Of a DNA stretch of 64,000 nucleotides, positions 34,600-46,193 are shown piece by piece (the first letter of the stretch is position 1; each line of letters starts with the position of its first letter). Source of the stretch: Toxorhynchites rutilus septentrionalis. Its lineage: Eukaryota; Arthropoda; Insecta; Diptera; Culicidae. The position numbers and the translations under genes are program-made. A model generated the notes under the pieces. That model made no database searches and had not been told where the DNA came from. It saw nothing but the letters and a program-made list of their open reading frames with translations. The DNA is taken from positions 76,496,542-76,560,541 of the forward strand of contig NC_073746.1 in assembly GCF_029784135.1 (NCBI RefSeq), in the 5' to 3' direction.

Positions 34600-35099
34600 A
34601 GGTGCCGGTGCTTCTCTCAATCCGTGTATCCGTTGTCGTGAGTATCTGGCGCGAGCAATCACATTCTCATCCTGTCGTAAAAGTCACGTGTTTGCAAAGG
34701 TTGACTGTGCTTTTCTTATATATGCAGACAGCTTCTCATCGTGTGCTAATTGCCCCCATCACCATCCCCTGGGCAGGCAACGGAAGCAAAACATCATCGA
34801 CTACAACACCAACAACAACCACTACTACTACTAGCGCAACTCACGGAACCCGCCCTAGACTCGTGTGCGGCGTGAATCAGTGATATAAACAAACCCATTC
34901 ACAAACAACCGCATCTTGGGGGTGCTACACCTCGTGCCAAGTCGTAATTAAGCTATAAACTAGAACAAAAGTGTGGAGAAGATCTATCTTGAAATTCTGA
35001 TCGGTTCGCGTGTACCGCAGCCTTTAGGCCATATTCTAATTATAAATAACTTGATGCAAAAACGTTAGTAAACTCGTCAGGAAAAAGACGGATCAAACC
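34600..35099 (+). promoter_or_regulatory. Probable promoter and 5' UTR region of the peritrophin-like gene
   Basis: The region is relatively unique and GC-richer. Two TATA-like motifs are seen: TATATATG at 34,719 and GCTATAAACT near 34,950. A TCAGT initiator-like motif sits at 34,876. Which one is used cannot be decided from sequence. A short CCACTACTACTACT repeat is present. Confidence 0.35.
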
Positions 35100-38000
35100 A
35101 TGACAGCTCTAGCAGTAGAACCAGATAAACACCCGACATCTGTCCGTGGTAGACATGCAACTAGGAAAAGTGTTAACATCAGATCACAAATGCGTTCATC
35201 GCAGCACAACCGACCCTGGCTATCGCCAAGAACTTCCCGACTCAGTGGAAATATGTTCCTTCTTATCACAGCCGCGGCAGCTGCCGTGATGAGTACTTTC
35301 GCAATTGGTAAGTAAATCGATCCATTTATGACCACCTCTCTCAATGACTACAATGTATTACCAGATGCTACTATTCCCACGATTACATTTCCGAACAGTC
35401 GTTTTTGAAGAGTCTACCATCAATCTGCATCTCACTGCCAAAACAGAACAAAAAACGTTGCATTATATCTAAAGCCTCAGCCAAACATTTCAATCCCAAA
35501 AAATATCGATAATCCGACGATCGTTTAGAACTTGATTTACAGCCTCATTGATTAAGGCATTTGATCTCCATCCACCTGGACCACAGGAGGGGTAGCGAAA
35601 TAAAAGTTGATGACTTGTTAAGCCGGGTATTAGTAGACGAATAAAATTATCATCGCGAATCGCGGAAGGTGTGAATGAACAGAACACACAACAGCAACCG
35701 GCCGCGCGTCACTTATTATTGACGATGAAACAAGAGACATCCCAAATGCCATCTGTGTGCTTAGGGGGGCTTCGCCTCGAGTGACTCACGGTTGTCTGGC
35801 AGAAACGGTTATTGGGCTCACGATCTGGTCTGGCTGACTTTTCCAGCAGCGAGGAGATTTTTGCGTCGAAATTATGTGAATGAATGAAGTGGCAAAATTG
35901 CGATCAATAGAACGATTTTTTGTTTATCATTGTTTCAACCCAATTATTTATTCCATACCATACCGGTACTCGTACAAATTCTTTAATATCAGAAATACGG
36001 GCTCGGTGGGGTGCGACGGAGCTGGAGAGAGGAAGAAAGGCCGTTTGGGTGAAACGGCATTATTACAATGTTTTGGTCGGGTGGAATGGAATTTTAATGA
36101 AATGTAATTTTAAATAAAAGTGAAGAATTCTCTTTGACTGCTCAACTGCAACTCTTACTTGTACCACATTTTCAAGTGCTCTTCAACTCTTTTGTCGTCC
36201 ATTTGTGTCCTTCAGAAATGTGCTTCCTGTGGATGTCACAAGGATTAATCACTGGGTCGCAATCACTTACCGAATGTTTTCATAAAAGGCGCGGCTTACG
36301 AAGCCCCGATGCCAATCCGAAAAAATCATTATAGTGATTGAAAATAGGGCTAAACACACAAACAGGGACATGGCAACAGCCATTCTACCCCTCTCCAGCT
36401 CATCCACGAACTCTTTGAAATCGAGGAGTTAATTTCATCTAAAAAAGTGCCATTTCACTCGGTGCATCATTGACACCATACAAACCATTTGTTTCATATT
36501 GGTCATTTAAAAAGTAGACGCTGTTTTTTATTTATTTTTGAATAAGTTTTGGAAATTGTTGGTATGGTTCACGGTGCTTACCCGAAAATCTTTCACCAAC
36601 AATTTTCCTACAGATTTTCCATTTTTCATCCCCCGTGACGATATGCTCATGGCCCGATTTTGTTACGTCTTAGTAGTACTTTGCTGATGGAAGTTTGGTT
36701 GATCAAGTTTCTTTGCGATCAATCATGTGGTACCTAAACATCGAGTTTCTTTGCATAGCCGGCCTTTTTCAAATGATTCCAAACTGGCACATGATTAGTA
36801 CATTGATAGTCTGTATGCCGATCTTTCTCGGCCAGTTGCGAAACTTCATCGGATTGTTCGGTAACTCGATCTTTGACATCCATATTTTCAAAATGGAATC
36901 ATATAAACTACTCCCACGTTTCCTTGGTTTTTTTATTTATTTACAATGATACTACATGCCAGGAGAGATTAGATCTTATTCTCAATATTTCGCCAATAAA
37001 CCAGATACATGGCTGCAGCTCACCAACTCCGGGCCACACAATTTTTTACCGAATCCTGCCCTTACTGGTCCAAACACCTCGCTATTTGGCCCATTCTTTG
37101 AATTATCCCCAACGGATTCGATGCGAACACCATCTTTGCGATGCTGTTGTCCGACATTCTTGCAGCATTTCCCGCCCATCGCCTTCGTCCAGCCTTAACA
37201 GTTCACCGTAGAATTTCGCCAATTCGGGGTGGATTCTCCTTTTCTAAGGAGTGTGTCGAAAAGTAGTCTTAAACTTTCAAACATCAGAATAAAACTAAAA
37301 ACGTTCAGAAGGTGTTTACAAAAGTGAACTTTATTAATGAATATTAAATTTACATAACAATAAAATGAAAAATACCAAGCTTATTGTTGATTTCTAAAAA
37401 AAAAGATCGAACCTCACACCCAAACTAGCGTTGGCAGAAAACATATCATCTTTGGCAGAAATGATGCCATTTCGTGTACTGGAAAGTCAAATGCGCAAAT
37501 AATGAGCTGTTTTAAAAGCTTAAAAATGGTTTGTATGTATGCGAGCAGAAATCTCTTTCTGTTGATTGATTCTTTGTTTTTGAGAGGCTTTAAACTTTGC
37601 AGTTCATTCGCCTCTAAGCTTTCTGTTTTCTTTTCTCATTGCATTTGTGATTGTGCCAAAAAAAAAGTCCATACGACGTCAAAGGGGATCGAACCAAGGC
37701 CGGCTGGAATGCAAAGCTATTTTACACGACCACGCTATCCACATGGCTAATGATGCTTCAGCAGTTGTTCAGCAAATACCTGATAATATTGCACCTGATT
37801 GTAAAATGAAGTTGGGAAGTGTTTCCTATGAGTAAAAAAAGAAGCACATGAAGGAGAACAATATTTATCTCGGTCTGGGCCGTGTATGTGGCAAAGTATG
37901 CGGAAAGCTTATTTGTCTTTTATTTCGCTCGCTCGTATTAATCTTATATTGCTGCACCATATATATTATACAAATGCTTACCAGTATTTGTGAGTCATGA

Positions 38001-41000
38001 CATTTCCTGTTATGTTATGTCTTATTATGTCATTATGTCATAGTATGTCATAAATCTGGATGACAAAACATGAGCTGAAAATCAATTTTGGGTGTAGATT
38101 TAAAGCAGTATTCTAGTCTAGAAATTGGAAAAAAAATCAAATTTTTTTTTCTTTCATATTTATGTAGTTTAAGCATTCAAGAATATATCCCAGAAAGGCC
38201 ATATCGAAAATCCTATTATTTACCGAGTTAGAGTCATTTTAGTGATGCGGTTTCTAACCTGCTACGGCCATAACAATGAACTCCAAACGCGTTTTTCTCG
38301 AAACTAGTTTTTTCAAACTGGCATACACGATATCTCAAGTTCTACTGAACCGATTCGGGCCGAATTTGTATGGATACAATCTGCAGGCATCTCTCTATCG
38401 CATGATCCTCTAAAAAGTGATATTTTTTAAATTTCACTATTTTTAAAAAATCGGGGAACGTAAGAAAAAACTTTTTTAAACGCATTTTGTTTTACAAACG
38501 GCCACAAACGCCATTTTGTCAAAAAAGATGTTTTTGACTTGTCCGAGGTTCATGCGATAGCGGCATCTTTACTGATTCAGAATCTGTTCGATTTTTTTGT
38601 TCCAGATAACCAGAAGGGCTGGAATCGTGTACGCCATCGCACAACTTTATTTTTAATCATCTCGCTTCATCAGCTCTTTACTATTCTAGTTATGTATATT
38701 TTTTCTAGGTTCAATTTTTGTTTTATTGTTAAAAGATAGATGAACAAATAATGATATAATGGATAGTAAAAATATTATTTGTTTTGTTTTTACGAAACTC
38801 GAAAAAACGCCCGAAATTCGTGTCTCTACACTAGAATACCCTCTTAACTCCACTCATCAAGTTCTGCACAGTAGTCTTTGTGCACTTACTGGACGCTGCA
38901 GACCAATTCTTCTTGAACTTTGACATATTTTTAGACACTGTACCTTCCTACTTGGACTTGGCCTCGATAATTACCCAGTAACGTTCAATTGGTCGCAACT
39001 AGATGACATGATGTTGTTTTACGAAAACCATTGTAGAGTGGGTTTGGTATAAAGTGCCGATGCCAAATCCGGAATAGAGGAAGAACATCGTGCTTTCCAT
39101 AAAGTGGAAGCAATCTCTTCTTCAAGCATTCTTCCACATAAATTTGAGGAGCTAATTTTGTGAAAAAAAGTTGACGATCGCATGCCGAAACGTTCAAATG
39201 ACTTGCCAAACGATCACTTTTTGGTCGGTACATTGGTCCATTCTCTTTAATCGATTTGGTATAAAATTGAGGTCCCGGCAGCGATCAGGAATTTTCTCTG
39301 ACGTATGTTTCGTCATCCATGAGAATGCACTGGTTGGGATTGTTCAAAATACGCTCATATAGCTTTCGAGCTCGCGTTTTGGCGCGATATTGCTACTCCG
39401 GTGTTTATTTGGCCAATTGTTACTTTTTATAGGTATATGTTTCTGTTTAATCCGCTGAATCATCCCAACGCTGGCTTTGAACTTCTTGGCCAAATCACGA
39501 ATAGATGCAGACCTGTTCTTCTGAATATAATTTACAACTTTTCGGTCCAATTCGGAATTACTTAATCCGGGGTTTCGTCTACTTCTACTGAGATCCTCAA
39601 AAGAACACTCGTTACCAAACTTTGCGACGATTTGTTCAACACTTTCTGGACAAATATTCAGTTTTTTTTTTTTTGCTATTTTGTGGTTTGTAACACCCTT
39701 TTCGATGCACCAATTGTGCAGAATTTTCATTTTAGTTTCCATATCAATCCGCGACATTTCGAAAACAACTCTATGACCGCGACTGAATGACTTGTATTTC
39801 GATTTTTGACATAAAAACAAAGCGTGCTTTGATGACACGACAAAAAAAGGTCACCCGTTTGTGTGTAACAACGTGTTAAATGTTGAAGACTACTTCGATA
39901 CATTCCTCATTGTAAGAGATGTGATTTGCCAAAGAAGATATCGGGCCTTATTCCCGTATACACTTCACGGTGAAAACGAAATGAAATGTATCCGCGATGA
40001 CAACGGTACGGTGTCGACATCTGAATACGAAATTAATTTTCAATTAGGTATTCTATTCTCTATTAGATTAGCCGGCCCGAAGAACGTTTCAAATTGTTAA
40101 AATTTGAAAAGAAAAATTTTATTTGGCGTTATTTATTTACTTGAAGCATGTTTTTCTTACCGCTGATCCTGTTCCACCGTGAAGTGTATACGGAAATAAG
40201 CTCATCATTTCAACGCACGTAACACCACATGAATTGTTGGTTGCATAAATCGAGTTGCAATCATAATAAATTTGATTTGTTTTCAGACATATAATATTTT
40301 TTTATTGTGATAAGGGTCGAACATTGAGCACAGTATAGGTAACTTAGGGAAAATAATACATCCCACTCTTGTCATGCTTGATCTAAAGTGCAATGGTTTT
40401 GATTGGTAGTATAATTTTGCTGGAAACAATTCAATAGGTCCTATCTGTTTTGATCGATTCTCTTAATCCACTTTCTTTGTAGCTAACAATTGCCATGTGA
40501 ATGGATTTTGCGGTATTTTTCTCAGGTAGCTGGATAAACGAGGTTCATTTCTATAATCAAGATAGTCTAACACATCAGGAAATGCTTTTACCACTGAGTT
40601 ATCCACGATAGGGAAAATCGATGAAGAGAATCGATCAAAACAGACAGGTCCTGTTGAAAAGTTAAGCGTGAATTATCCTATATACGGCTAGAATCATGAA
40701 TTATTTTATGTGGCCGTCTCACTCCCAGTGGTGGCATGATTTTAGTAGCATCATTTCCATACCTTTTTTAATTTATCATATGGGGGGCTCAAAATGAAAG
40801 GGGTGTAAGTGGCATTATCGATATCTCTACATCTACTCTCTCTTTTGACCATAACGTAGCTGCAAATACATTCCCAGATGTATTTGACAATATGGTCAGA
40901 ACCTCATCTATCGGATTCTATAGCAAACTCAAATTGGAACCGGTTTTGCAGTTGAATTATCAACTAGAGAGAAAGTTGATGAAGAGAAATCGATCAAGTC

Positions 41001-44000
41001 ACTTACACCCCTTTCCTTCTGAGCTTCTCATATAGCATTAATAAATAAGAAATAAATTTTCTGAAAACGTGATTGCGGAAAACATCCTAAAGATCGATGT
41101 TGACATGAAGAAATACTTCAGTTTTGTATACATTAAGTTTGATTGTGCACCATGCTTAGAGTGGCCGTCTTACTCCGTCTTCCCCTATTCGACTTCTCGT
41201 CAGGGGTGTACGTCATTTCTGGCCAAGTAGATTCGCTGAAAAAATGGATGGTCGGTTCAGGACCAACCCAACATTTTTGAAAGTGTCGAAAAAATGGACT
41301 TCCGATTTATGTTTTCCCCTTTTCAACACACATAAACCACATCGACCAGTAGAAAACATAATTAAAGAGTTATACTATATATTTCGATGCTGATGTTGCC
41401 AAAAAAGAGGTTTTTTGTGATAAATGGCCGTTGTAATTTAGGGGGTCGGGTCAGTACAACCTTCTTCGTCATATTTTATCAAAATCGGATAATTTACCTA
41501 TCCTGTACAAAGTCTCCAATTGGATGCAAAAATAATGGATTCATATTTACACTTTATGTATATTAGAAACTTCTATTGACACATATCGTTTTGGAATCAA
41601 TTTCAGAACGCAAACTTCAAGCATCCGGTCGAGTATTTTTCAAGTTTTTCCATAATCAAGCTCTGCAGTTTGGTGAGTTAGAATAACCATATTAGAATAT
41701 ACCACCTTGATAAATTAGTACCCAAACCACCAAGTGGTGCTTTTAATAATCGATCCCGAATTTTGTTATTTTTTCATCTGATAAATCGTCACATTTATTA
41801 TCGACATTCGATCCCATTATAACGACACAAACATAACTTTCTATAAGTGACAACACTGACTTTGCACTTGCAGGACTATCCAACGCCTTCCAATGTGCAT
41901 GTTTTTTTTGATTTTTACAGCTACAAACACCGAACTAAATTATAGTTGATATTGGGAGTATATGGCAGCAGTTTCGCAATCCTATGTCCAAAAATCAATA
42001 AAAAGGTTTGAGAAATTTCTTGGCACAGGTTGTACCGGACTCTAATGCAAAGCAAAATCTGGAATCAAAGGAACGCTCAAGAAAGTTCTAGGAGAATTCC
42101 CTGACGAAATACTGTTGTCGTTATGGCGTTATGATAAAATTTTCTGCGAAGCCGTTTTCGGACAAATTTGTGGACAAGAATTTCATACCTCGTAATGCTT
42201 TCCTGGAGCAACATGAGGTTGGATAGCTACACTGTTTATTCGCTAAAACATAAACCTCGTGCCGTTTAGTGTATCATTTCGGCTTCAAAATAATACTCCC
42301 AATATTGACTTTGCACTTCTATAACATATCTGATAATTGACAATGCTATCATCATTGATATACCGAAAATTGAGTACTTTGATAGAGGTACCATTTTAAA
42401 AATGTTTGGGCAATTTCTAGTAACTTCTTGATCAAGGTGGTATATATGTACGAAATTCTAATATCAGTTCTATGAAACTATATAAACAAACCTTCGGATA
42501 TTCCGATGAAACCTATCCAATTTCCACTCACTAAGACTTAGTACATATCTCTGCACATATCATGAACACATAGCTGCACCTGCACCAATTGTTGTTTTTT
42601 ATATCCTGCACTTTTTATCATTTCATTCAACATGAAATTTCCTGTCGTTAAATCATACCTTGTCATTACTTATAGAATTCCCTACAACCGGAGCGGTACA
42701 ACTTAGATGCACCCATCACGATGAGTTTTACTACGCCAACCCAGCCACCAAGTGTTCAACTTACTACCGGTGCTTCCAACAGCAACCTATCCGCTACAAG
42801 TGCCACGAAAAATCCGTCTTCGATTTCTACCAGCAAAAATGTGTTCGTAATGAAGGTAACATAGACACTTTCCTACTTAAAACACTTCAAATTACCGAGT
42901 CAAATCCTATGTTTTCAGGAACGTGTTATGAACCTATATGTACTGGGAAAACTAACGGTATTTACGCGGACACAACCCAGGCCTGTCGGAGATCCTATGA
43001 GTGCTTCGGTGGCAAGCTTATCGCCATGGACAACTGCCCCCAGGGTCACCTGTTCGATGGTTCGAGATGCGCTCCCCAGCACGAGGTCAACTGCGAGAGC
43101 CCGACGACCTCAGCCATCGCCATCCCGTTCGGGGGCGATGACCGGTGCTACGGACTGCACAACGGAAATCACATTATCGACGAAGATCAGTGCAAGAAGT
43201 TTATGGTGTGCCAAGACAACAGTGTGATAGATGTGCTGGAATGTCCCTTCGGATATGTGTACGATGAACTGAAGGCCCGATGTACGTTCACCGGGGGCGT
43301 GGGGGCATCTATGTGTATGAGCAACTACATGGATGAAGAGGACGATGCGTGTGAGAGACTATTCGATGGATTGCATCTGGATCCAACGTCCAAATCGTGT
43401 AAAAGCTACATCAAGTGTCTGGACGGGAAATTTATATCCAGACATGATTGTCCCAAAGCGATGGTATTCAATGGTGCCCAATGTGTGCCAGATTTCCTGT
43501 ACCATTGCCCGAGGCTTGCCCTTCCCGGAGATATATGCGATAAAAAGATGAACGGCTATTACGTGGATCCCCGTAAAGGATGTTCATATTACGTGCGTTG
43601 CGAAAATCAAAAAACCATTGAAAATCATTCCTGTCCCTCTGGCTTTCAGTACGATTCGGTGAAAAATCTATGCGTCGAACACTTTCATAGTGAAATGTGT
43701 CAGGAATATGGATATTCCAGGGATTGCGCGCAGCGTTCGGCAGGATTCTACCAAGATTTTTCCGAATCATCAAAGTGCGCTCAGTATTATTACTGCTTGA
43801 ATGGTAACAAAACAATATTCCGCTGTCCAGCCGGTCATATGTTCGATGGTGAAAACTGTGTTAGCTCTTCAACGTACGCTTGTCCGAGCGAAAAATCCGA
43901 CTCCTGTGCGAACAAACCCAACGGGCACTACCGAGATCCCAACGGAGGTTGTCGTTCATATTTCTACTGCTCCAATGGCAGCAAAACTTCCTACCTCTGC

Positions 44001-44477
44001 AACGCCGGGCATGTTTTCAGTGACGGAAAATGTGTGGATCGATTCAACGATACGTCTTGCCAGGATGATCTGGTTTGCAGCGGTAGATCGGATGGATACT
44101 ATCAAGATCTGGAGGCGAACTGTCGCAATTATTTCTACTGTCAGGGGAACGAAAAACTGCAGACCCTTACTTGTAGGGGAAGCAAAATCTTCAATGGACA
44201 CAGTTGCGTTTCGGAAGACGCTTACACCTGTCCGCGTGGTAGAGCTGCCGCGAACCCACTCCTGAACTGCGTTGCGCGATCATGTATACCGCACTGTTCC
44301 AAAAATGGTTTTCAAACGGACTACGATAGTGGCTGTAGAAACTACCACTTCTGCATTGACGCTAAGAAGACGGTGTTGTCCTGTTCGGACAACTACATAT
44401 TTAACGGTGAAATTTGCGTTCCCAGCGACACGTACATTTGTCCAAAGTATTGTGATGCTACGGTTGCCTGTAGATAA
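35100..44477 (+). CDS. Peritrophin-like secreted protein with nine CBM14 domains (exons 35100-35307, 42676-42855, 42919-44477)
   Basis: The spliced CDS is 208+180+1559 nt, giving 648 residues and ending at TAA 44,475-44,477. ATG 35,100 has a good context (CAAACC). Its ~50-residue basic leader precedes a hydrophobic signal MFLLITAAAAAVMSTFAI, so an internal Met at the signal may be the real start. Donor G|GTAAGT (35,308) and acceptor TTATAG (42,675) keep phase. Nine chitin-binding type-2 domains follow from residue ~81 to 637, each with six cysteines and the aromatic Y/F-x-Y-C pattern (for example CRSYFYC). The family binds chitin in the midgut peritrophic matrix or other chitinous linings. 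Nine domains fit the multi-domain PMP class. The large intron is filled with transposons. The next gene-like feature downstream is a satellite array. Confidence 0.9.
35308..36480 (+). other. 5' part of large intron, apparently unique
   Basis: No transposon homology was noticed to about 36.4 kb, and GC content is moderate. This part may contain intronic enhancers. Small frames here lack motifs. Confidence 0.4.
36540..36875 (-). pseudogene. Degenerate mariner transposase fragment in the intron
   Basis: Minus-strand pieces resemble mariner: a GNHLKKAGYAKKLDV-like stretch (with one stop-causing change), VPH.LIAKKL, then HEHIVTGDEKW, the block containing the first catalytic Asp. Frameshifts separate the pieces. 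Neither the second half nor the terminal repeats were identified. Confidence 0.55.
37540..37765 (-). mobile_element. tRNA-derived SINE (family D)
   Basis: On the minus strand, TAGCCATGTGGATAGCGTGG (A-box-like) and GGTTCGATCCCC (B-box) form a tRNA-like head. The tail GCAAAGTTTAAAGCCTCTC follows. The tail recurs at 53,806-53,865. Confidence 0.6.
37770..38820. other. AT-rich intronic DNA
   Basis: No gene. The stretch carries TTATGTCATTATGTCATA-type short repeats at about 38,010-38,050 and low-complexity A/T runs. The 66-codon frame at 38,539 shows nothing recognisable. Confidence 0.4.
38830..39838 (-). pseudogene. Third DD37E-like transposase relic in the intron
   Basis: From 39,838 leftwards come an N-terminal HTH (MKILHNWCIEKGVTNHKIAK), a second HTH (RSASIRDLAKKFKASVGMIQ), then NPNQCILMDDETYVRE with the first Asp. 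A damaged core follows (IYVEECLKKRLLPLYGKHD). LRPIERYWVIIEAK carries the final Glu, and NLMSGVKRVF precedes a stop near 38,830. The central Asp segment is frameshifted. The protein differs from the two other DD37E lineages in the window. Confidence 0.75.
39950..40200. repeat. Short spaced inverted repeat
   Basis: CCGTATACACTTCACGGTG at about 39,954-39,972 is complemented at about 40,176-40,194 with some 200 bp between. It may be the ends of a small MITE. No target duplication was confirmed. Confidence 0.45.
40430..40666. mobile_element. Small MITE with ~35-bp inverted ends
   Basis: AATAGGTCCTATCTG and TTTTGATCGATTCTCTT on the left are complemented at 40,624-40,666 (AAGAGAATCGATCAAAACAG, ACAGGTCCTGTT). 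Length is about 237 bp, non-coding. Confidence 0.65.
40776..41030. mobile_element. MITE family M, palindromic copy
   Basis: GGGCTCAAAATGAAAGGGGT and GTAAGTG at the left are mirrored by CACTTACACCCCTTTCCTTC and TGAGC at the right. The internal sequence matches the partial copy at 18,187-18,360. Confidence 0.7.
41035..42660 (+). other. 3' part of large intron
   Basis: It contains weak inverted segments. ATTAGAATATACCACCTTGAT near 41,692 is complemented near 42,430-42,465, and GTTGATATTGGGAGTAT at about 41,944 is complemented near 42,287. These suggest an old foldback element. No exon was recognised. Confidence 0.4.
42856..42918 (+). other. 63-nt in-frame intron of the peritrophin-like gene
   Basis: Donor AAG|GTAACA and acceptor TTTTCAG|GA flank 63 nt that are divisible by three and contain no stop. 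Splicing leaves six residues between cysteines 5 and 6 of the first domain, the normal spacing. Retention would insert 21 residues there without breaking the frame. Confidence 0.75.
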
Positions 44478-45110
44478 AGGAAGATAAAATTGCAGTGACA
44501 ACTACCTGACTTAATGAGGGGGGGAAAGATTTCTACAAACACTCAGTTTGATGGGCGTTGCCATCTAGTTCTTAGGATTTATTTATTTATATACGCCCAG
44601 AGTTTATAGCAAAAGAAGCAGTCACAAATGCAAAATTTGGACTACCCGACATGAACACGTTACTTGCTTTTGCAGACGGTTTTAAGGTAGAATGCTAATT
44701 TAACGATGTAGAAGAAGATCAGCGTCAGTGGATGATCTTCTGTACTGTACTCTTATTCAAATACGATGCATTTAAAATACTCATAGTGCCTAGTGCAGAT
44801 CAATGGATTTCACATTAGATCTGATAGAGCAAATATAGCGCATAAGCTTAAAATACGCCCTCGATAATATACAAATAATGTTAGGTGATTTATTGGGAGA
44901 TAATAGAGTATTTCAACAGATATTATAGTACAATTAGTTGATGATTAATTTATCTTGTTCGACATTAAAAAAATCCTACCTTTTTACATTATGTGTAAAG
45001 TATGTTATTGTATAGAGATATATGGAATATAATTCAATCAATATGATTGGAATGCATTTTCAATACCAGCGAAAGAATAAATTCCTGATCAGGCTTGGAT
45101 TAATACAATG
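44478..45110 (+). other. 3' UTR and polyadenylation region of the peritrophin-like gene
   Basis: AT-rich sequence follows the stop codon. The clearest AATAAA signal is at 45,076-45,081 (AAAGAATAAATTCC). The actual cleavage site is not visible from sequence. Confidence 0.5.
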
Positions 45111-45379
45111 GAATGTAGAGTCTGAAAACTTTTTTTTCTGAAAAATGAAATTGTCTTCATACAACCTGAGCTGAACATCTTTTCCGTTTTGTTTGTAACT
45201 TCGAAGTTATATTGTAAAAAAATGTTCACCATACAAATTAATGATTTAAAGTATTTTAAACATTATTAATTACAATTGATATTTACTGAATTTTATGTCT
45301 ATTTAGGCGTCGTGCACAAATTACGTAACGCCAAAAATCCGGATCTGAATGAATAAGGTAAAGATCAAAGTTTTAAAGA

Positions 45380-45800
45380 AATTTGGCTATAGGGGACGAT
45401 GATATCACTTCATTCTGGAAAAGGGGCATTTTGCCCAAAACAATTTTGAAAATCCCTGAACTAGAGGGTCGTTATACATACCTCTCTTCGAGAAACTTCG
45501 ACACAACGAAAAACACAACTGCCTTCGACAAAGTTGTTACAAATGATAGAGCACTCATTTTTGACGTAGGACTACGTCTTTCATTTCTATACCGGGGTGT
45601 GAAATCAAAGTTTCGAAAACGAAAGCGTTACGCCGCAGACCGAGATTTTGAGTGTTAATAGCTCCTAAACAACTGAACGAAATGGTATGATAAACACTTC
45701 ATTCGAAAGATAAAATGTCTACGCGTTCTATACTTGTTACTTTTTGATCCAAAAACTTGTTTCAATAGTCTTAAAATTGCTTTCAAAACAGGCTATTGAA
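45380..45800. other. Repeat-like AT-rich DNA upstream of the satellite promoter
   Basis: The segment CTTCGACAAAGTTGTTACA followed by ATGATAGAGC.CTCATTTTT also occurs at about 52,148-52,190, so it is a dispersed repeat. The 91-codon frame here is not convincing. Confidence 0.4.
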
Positions 45801-45812
45801 ATCACCAATCGG

Positions 45813-45848
45813 TATATAAGCGAGCGCCGCTCGGAAATCCACTCAGTT
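45813..45848 (+). promoter_or_regulatory. TATA box plus initiator pointing into the satellite
   Basis: TATATAAG (45,813-45,820) is followed by the insect initiator TCAGTT (45,843-45,848). The inferred +1 A at 45,845 lies 32 nt from the TATA start, which is canonical pol II spacing. No DPE was noticed. The first satellite-like half-unit begins 266 nt downstream. Confidence 0.65.
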
Positions 45849-46193
45849 CTAATTGAACAGCGATTGGAGCATGTTGTCGCTGTTGTGGTGAAGCTCTTCG
45901 TTTATCATGAAAGCGCTGATGAACGGTGTCACCAAGAGCCTGTTTGTGCACCTTAGGCTAGACATGAATCCATCAGGAGGAGAGTGATGCCACAAACGGT
46001 TCCCCGGGAAGTTCTCGAAGCAGCCGCTACACACACACACACATACACGCGCGGAATTCTTTCCGTTTGGATGCCATTCAGCATCGAGAAAGATCCGGAA
46101 AATAATCTCCCAGTTCCTCTGGGAATTTAAAAATACATTCATGTGAAAGAGTTTATTTGAATGTTTTCTATCCATGTAACACTGTGACCAAAT

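Noticed and set aside
43468..43815. Antisense and other-frame ORFs across the peritrophin exon (also 42,928, 43,333, 43,801, 43,956, 44,272 and 44,280)
   Set aside because: They are shadows of a strong CBM14-coding frame with conserved cysteines; none has domains of its own.
45744..46110. Histone gene start after the TATA/Inr promoter
   Set aside because: Frames downstream of 45,845 show no histone fold motifs and no histone 3' stem-loop was seen.
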